The notes beneath the pieces were generated by a model. That model saw nothing but the letters and a program-made list of their open reading frames with translations. It ran no database searches and had not been told where the DNA came from. 64,000 nt of DNA from Macquaria australasica (taxonomy: Eukaryota; Chordata; Actinopteri; Centrarchiformes; Percichthyidae), in the NCBI GenBank assembly GCA_005408345.1, contig SEMN01000150.1, forward strand, positions 434,001 to 498,000, written 5' to 3'. Below, one piece after another: positions 61,471 to 64,000 of this stretch. The position numbers and the translations under genes are program-made. The number at the start of each line of letters is the position of its first letter. Position 1 is the stretch's first letter.

Positions 61471-64000
61471 CAACGACTTTGTGCTTTTTGTGCTATCATT
61501 ATCACAATTACCATTACTGATATGACTATGCTTTTATTCTTGACAACCGCAGTGTTTGCTGCTTTTGCTTGGTCGTGAGTCACACGCCTTTTGGAGACAG
61601 CAACTCCTCATTAATGTGTGTATAACCTAAAACTGTTGGCCTACATACATAACGTTAGCACATTTTTAACTTGTGTTAATGGCCAGTTCATGATGATACA
61701 CACATTTGCTGTGGTAGATTTGGTGACGGTTGTGAAACTAAGGAAATAGTGTATATACACCTATACACTTGTCAGATTGTTTTTGTCACTATTTTCAGGT
61801 TACACCACTCGTGTTTAAATTTTAGCAAACGTGTTAAAGGAAGATAGAGCCCAGATCTTAGAAATGTGGAGAAAGAGAGTGGAATGATAACCTCTTTTAG
61901 TGCCCACTAAATGGAATCGCCACTCTTGTAGTCTAGACACTGCCATAAAGACAGAGGCACTAAATGGCTATTTTTTTTCCTCTTAATTGCACCGTCTGTT
62001 CGGGGGGAATGGCGTTCACTTCCGCAGTAAATAGTAAACAACCAAGACTGGATGTCCGAAGCGGGGAAAAAACTTGCCAAGAGCTTTCGACATGAACTCG
62101 GTCTGCGCAGTCTGCAACGTCAAACCAAACCCCAACCCCCTCTGCACACAACCGTCATCTCCACCACTCTGCTAATCTGAAAACTGGAAAACCGCCGCAA
62201 ATCCAGTCTTTTCCAGAGTAGAAACTTTTGCCGGCCATCTAAGTTTAATTTTAATATATATATTTTTTTTTTCAAAAACGATTTGGCCTCTGAAAGACCT
62301 CGCGCAGTTCTAATGTTTTGCATTTGAAATAATAGTCTATTTGTCTGAGTTGACCCCAAACCTCGGCCTATTTCAACACATCACTTATGAATAAATAATC
62401 GTTGACTAATTGGGCCATGTGTTCGGAGTTATAACAAGATATAGCTGGGGGAAAGGAAATCATAATTGGCATGTTCTTTTTTTTTTTTTTTTTTAAATGT
62501 GTGTGTGAGTGTGTTTGTGTGTGTGCCTTATGTGAGCGCATGTGTATTCCGTATAGGGTATGTGTGTTCCCAGCATATGTGCATGACGATTGCATGTGTG
62601 CATTAACTACAATTTATAATTAAATGAAGTCTTTGAACTTCAATAATGTCAAGGCCTTCACCTTTAACCCGCTGCAATAAAGTGGAATCAAGGAGCCCCT
62701 TTAGCCCGGAAATGTGTGCAGCGGCGGAATGAGCCAATGAGAGTGAGTGGGAACAGAAAATGGAATGTGTACAGAGACCAACTTTGACCCCTCGCATTAA
62801 ACTACAGCAGGTAACTTTGCCAGCTTTAGCACGCCCAGTAAATACACTTTATTGTCCCTGTAAAATGTATACGTTTTCACGCATGAGACGTTTTAAACCA
62901 TGTTGGTATAAACTGTAGGCCTATCTTTGTATTCTCTAAAGAAAAAAAAAACATGTTGGTGTGTGGCTGTGGCAGTGTGCTTGCCGTAATGGGTGGTTCT
63001 GTAAGTGCAAACATGACGGTTTGTGCGTGCGTGGGTGGGTGTGTGAGTCCATGTGAGTCAGTGCATCCCTTGATTCCTGACTTTAGATGTGACTCCTGCC
63101 CAGGCTGCTGTGCATGGATCAAAAAGATTTTACACACGTCTGCATGGTTATGCATTTAGCCCACTTCTGAGTGTTTAGTTAAGGCTCGTTTTGTTTGAGG
63201 TTAGGATAAGGTTTTTGGTCATGGGTTTGAATTATATTAATTTAAAGAAGGAAAAGGACAAAAGAGGAGTAAAACCCGCCCTGGTTGTATCCACGCGATA
63301 CTCACTTTGTAGTGCATATTTTAACGAAAATCTGGCTTCTCTACACGAACTGAGATCAGGGTCAATCTGCATATATGTCAGCGTGATATCAGGAAGAACA
63401 GGGGAGCCTTCTGACAAAAGAAAGGCGATGCACACTAGCGGAGATCAAGGCTATAGGAGCCCCTCTCTCGCCACACCCACCAACCTTGGCCCTGGGACGG
63501 TGACGTGGGTAATTTGTAGGTTTCTCCAACGCACAACGTCACTAACAGAGAGCGCTGCAGAGGCTCCTGCAAATGTTGTCCATCAACCACACGGGGGCCA
63601 GGAGTCTCCCGGCCTCTGCACTGTTTTGTTTCCTCAACGGGATCTTGAAAACGTTTCCTGAGATGGATGCCTCGGTGACATCAGGGCAGTATTATTGGTC
63701 GCGGAGACAACCCTCTTCGTGGTGTATTGTGTGACAGAAGGACAGTCTACTCTGCTGGAATGCAGCTCCTGCCATGTCTCAGTCTGGCTTGTGCACTTGG
63801 GTGTTGTGGTTAAGGAAAATGGCGGTGTGTTTTTTATGTAGATGAGGCGACCCAGCCAGGAGGGAGAGGATACAGCCCGGTGCCATTAAAATGTAAAAGG
63901 AAAAATTAATTAATTCAGCTACATAAGATCTGAGGAATTATTTTAAAGAATCTCAGCTGTTCGATCTGATGCTGCAAACTATTAATAGTACTTGATTTTC
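61471..64000. other. intergenic DNA towards hoxc10a
   Basis: No gene is recognised up to the window end. It contains the candidate element at 62630-62870, a poly-T run at 62477-62494 followed by GT-rich sequence, and an AT-rich homeodomain-site-rich end (63880-63990: ATTAAAATG, AATTAATTAATTC). hoxc10a is expected beyond the edge. Confidence 0.5.
62630..62870. promoter_or_regulatory. candidate conserved element 3' of hoxc11a
   Basis: A stretch less AT-rich than its flanks, with a GCAATAAAGTGG caudal/Hox9-13-type site (62672-62683), GAGCCAATGAGAG (CCAAT, 62733-62737) and CACTTTATTG (62847-62856), a second caudal/Hox-type site in the opposite orientation. It lies 2 kb beyond the hoxc11a stop, towards the expected hoxc10a. 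Conservation cannot be tested here. Confidence 0.3.

Noticed and set aside
63191..63661. 156-codon open frame near the window end
   Set aside because: No recognisable domain, no homeobox or Hox N-terminal motif, and overlapped on the other strand; probably chance, though the region is GC-richer than average.

Overview
The window is from a ray-finned (teleost) fish, very probably a spiny-rayed (acanthomorph) species. It covers the 5' (posterior) end of a HoxC cluster, most likely the HoxCa copy. The gene order hoxc13a - hoxc12a - hoxc11a, all on the + strand, is read directly from three two-exon homeobox genes with full-length conserved proteins (306, 275 and 320 residues as assembled here). 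The acanthomorph assignment rests on interspersed repeats that I recognise from perciform-type genomes and on the absence of a HoxCb cluster in most of those fish; it is inference. The next gene expected, hoxc10a, would lie beyond base 64000.

Layout. Bases 1-9400: AT-rich DNA with no recognisable gene. Bases 9400-17000: a cluster of old interspersed repeats. It holds a foldback element, a decayed L2-type LINE, three copies of one internally repetitive family in two orientations, and one 'cattaatcgatta'-type element. Bases 17000-33200: no interspersed repeat that I recognise. Three weakly supported candidate exons sit here (17584-17691, 18324-18407 and 28969-29073); the last has a TATA box, a good start context and a strong splice donor. 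Bases 33442-36692: hoxc13a, 3' UTR to about 37.7 kb. Bases 37.7-44.7 kb: intergenic DNA with a compact candidate control module at 39.4-39.7 kb. Bases 44758-46744: hoxc12a, 3' UTR probably to about 48.7 kb. Bases 48.7-58.3 kb: a long intergenic interval, the position where mammals carry HOTAIR, with candidate regulatory motifs but no recognisable RNA homologue. Bases 58349-60689: hoxc11a, 3' UTR to about 61.5 kb. Bases 61.5-64 kb: intergenic DNA towards hoxc10a with a candidate conserved element.

The three genes encode posterior-group DNA-binding transcription factors. By established Hox biology they act in tail, median-fin and posterior axial patterning, and are expressed in collinear, nested domains. 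All three share one intron in the same place (phase 1, just before the homeodomain). All three also carry a palindromic CACGTG E-box about 100-130 bases upstream of the start codon, the most striking shared promoter feature I found. No CRISPR, operon, tRNA or rRNA feature is present, as expected for vertebrate nuclear DNA.

I saw no convincing wholly new system. The best leads are the TATA-associated candidate exon 4.4 kb upstream of hoxc13a, the shared E-boxes, a triplet of TGCGTAAT sites at 21-22 bp spacing, and the motif-dense module between hoxc13a and hoxc12a.
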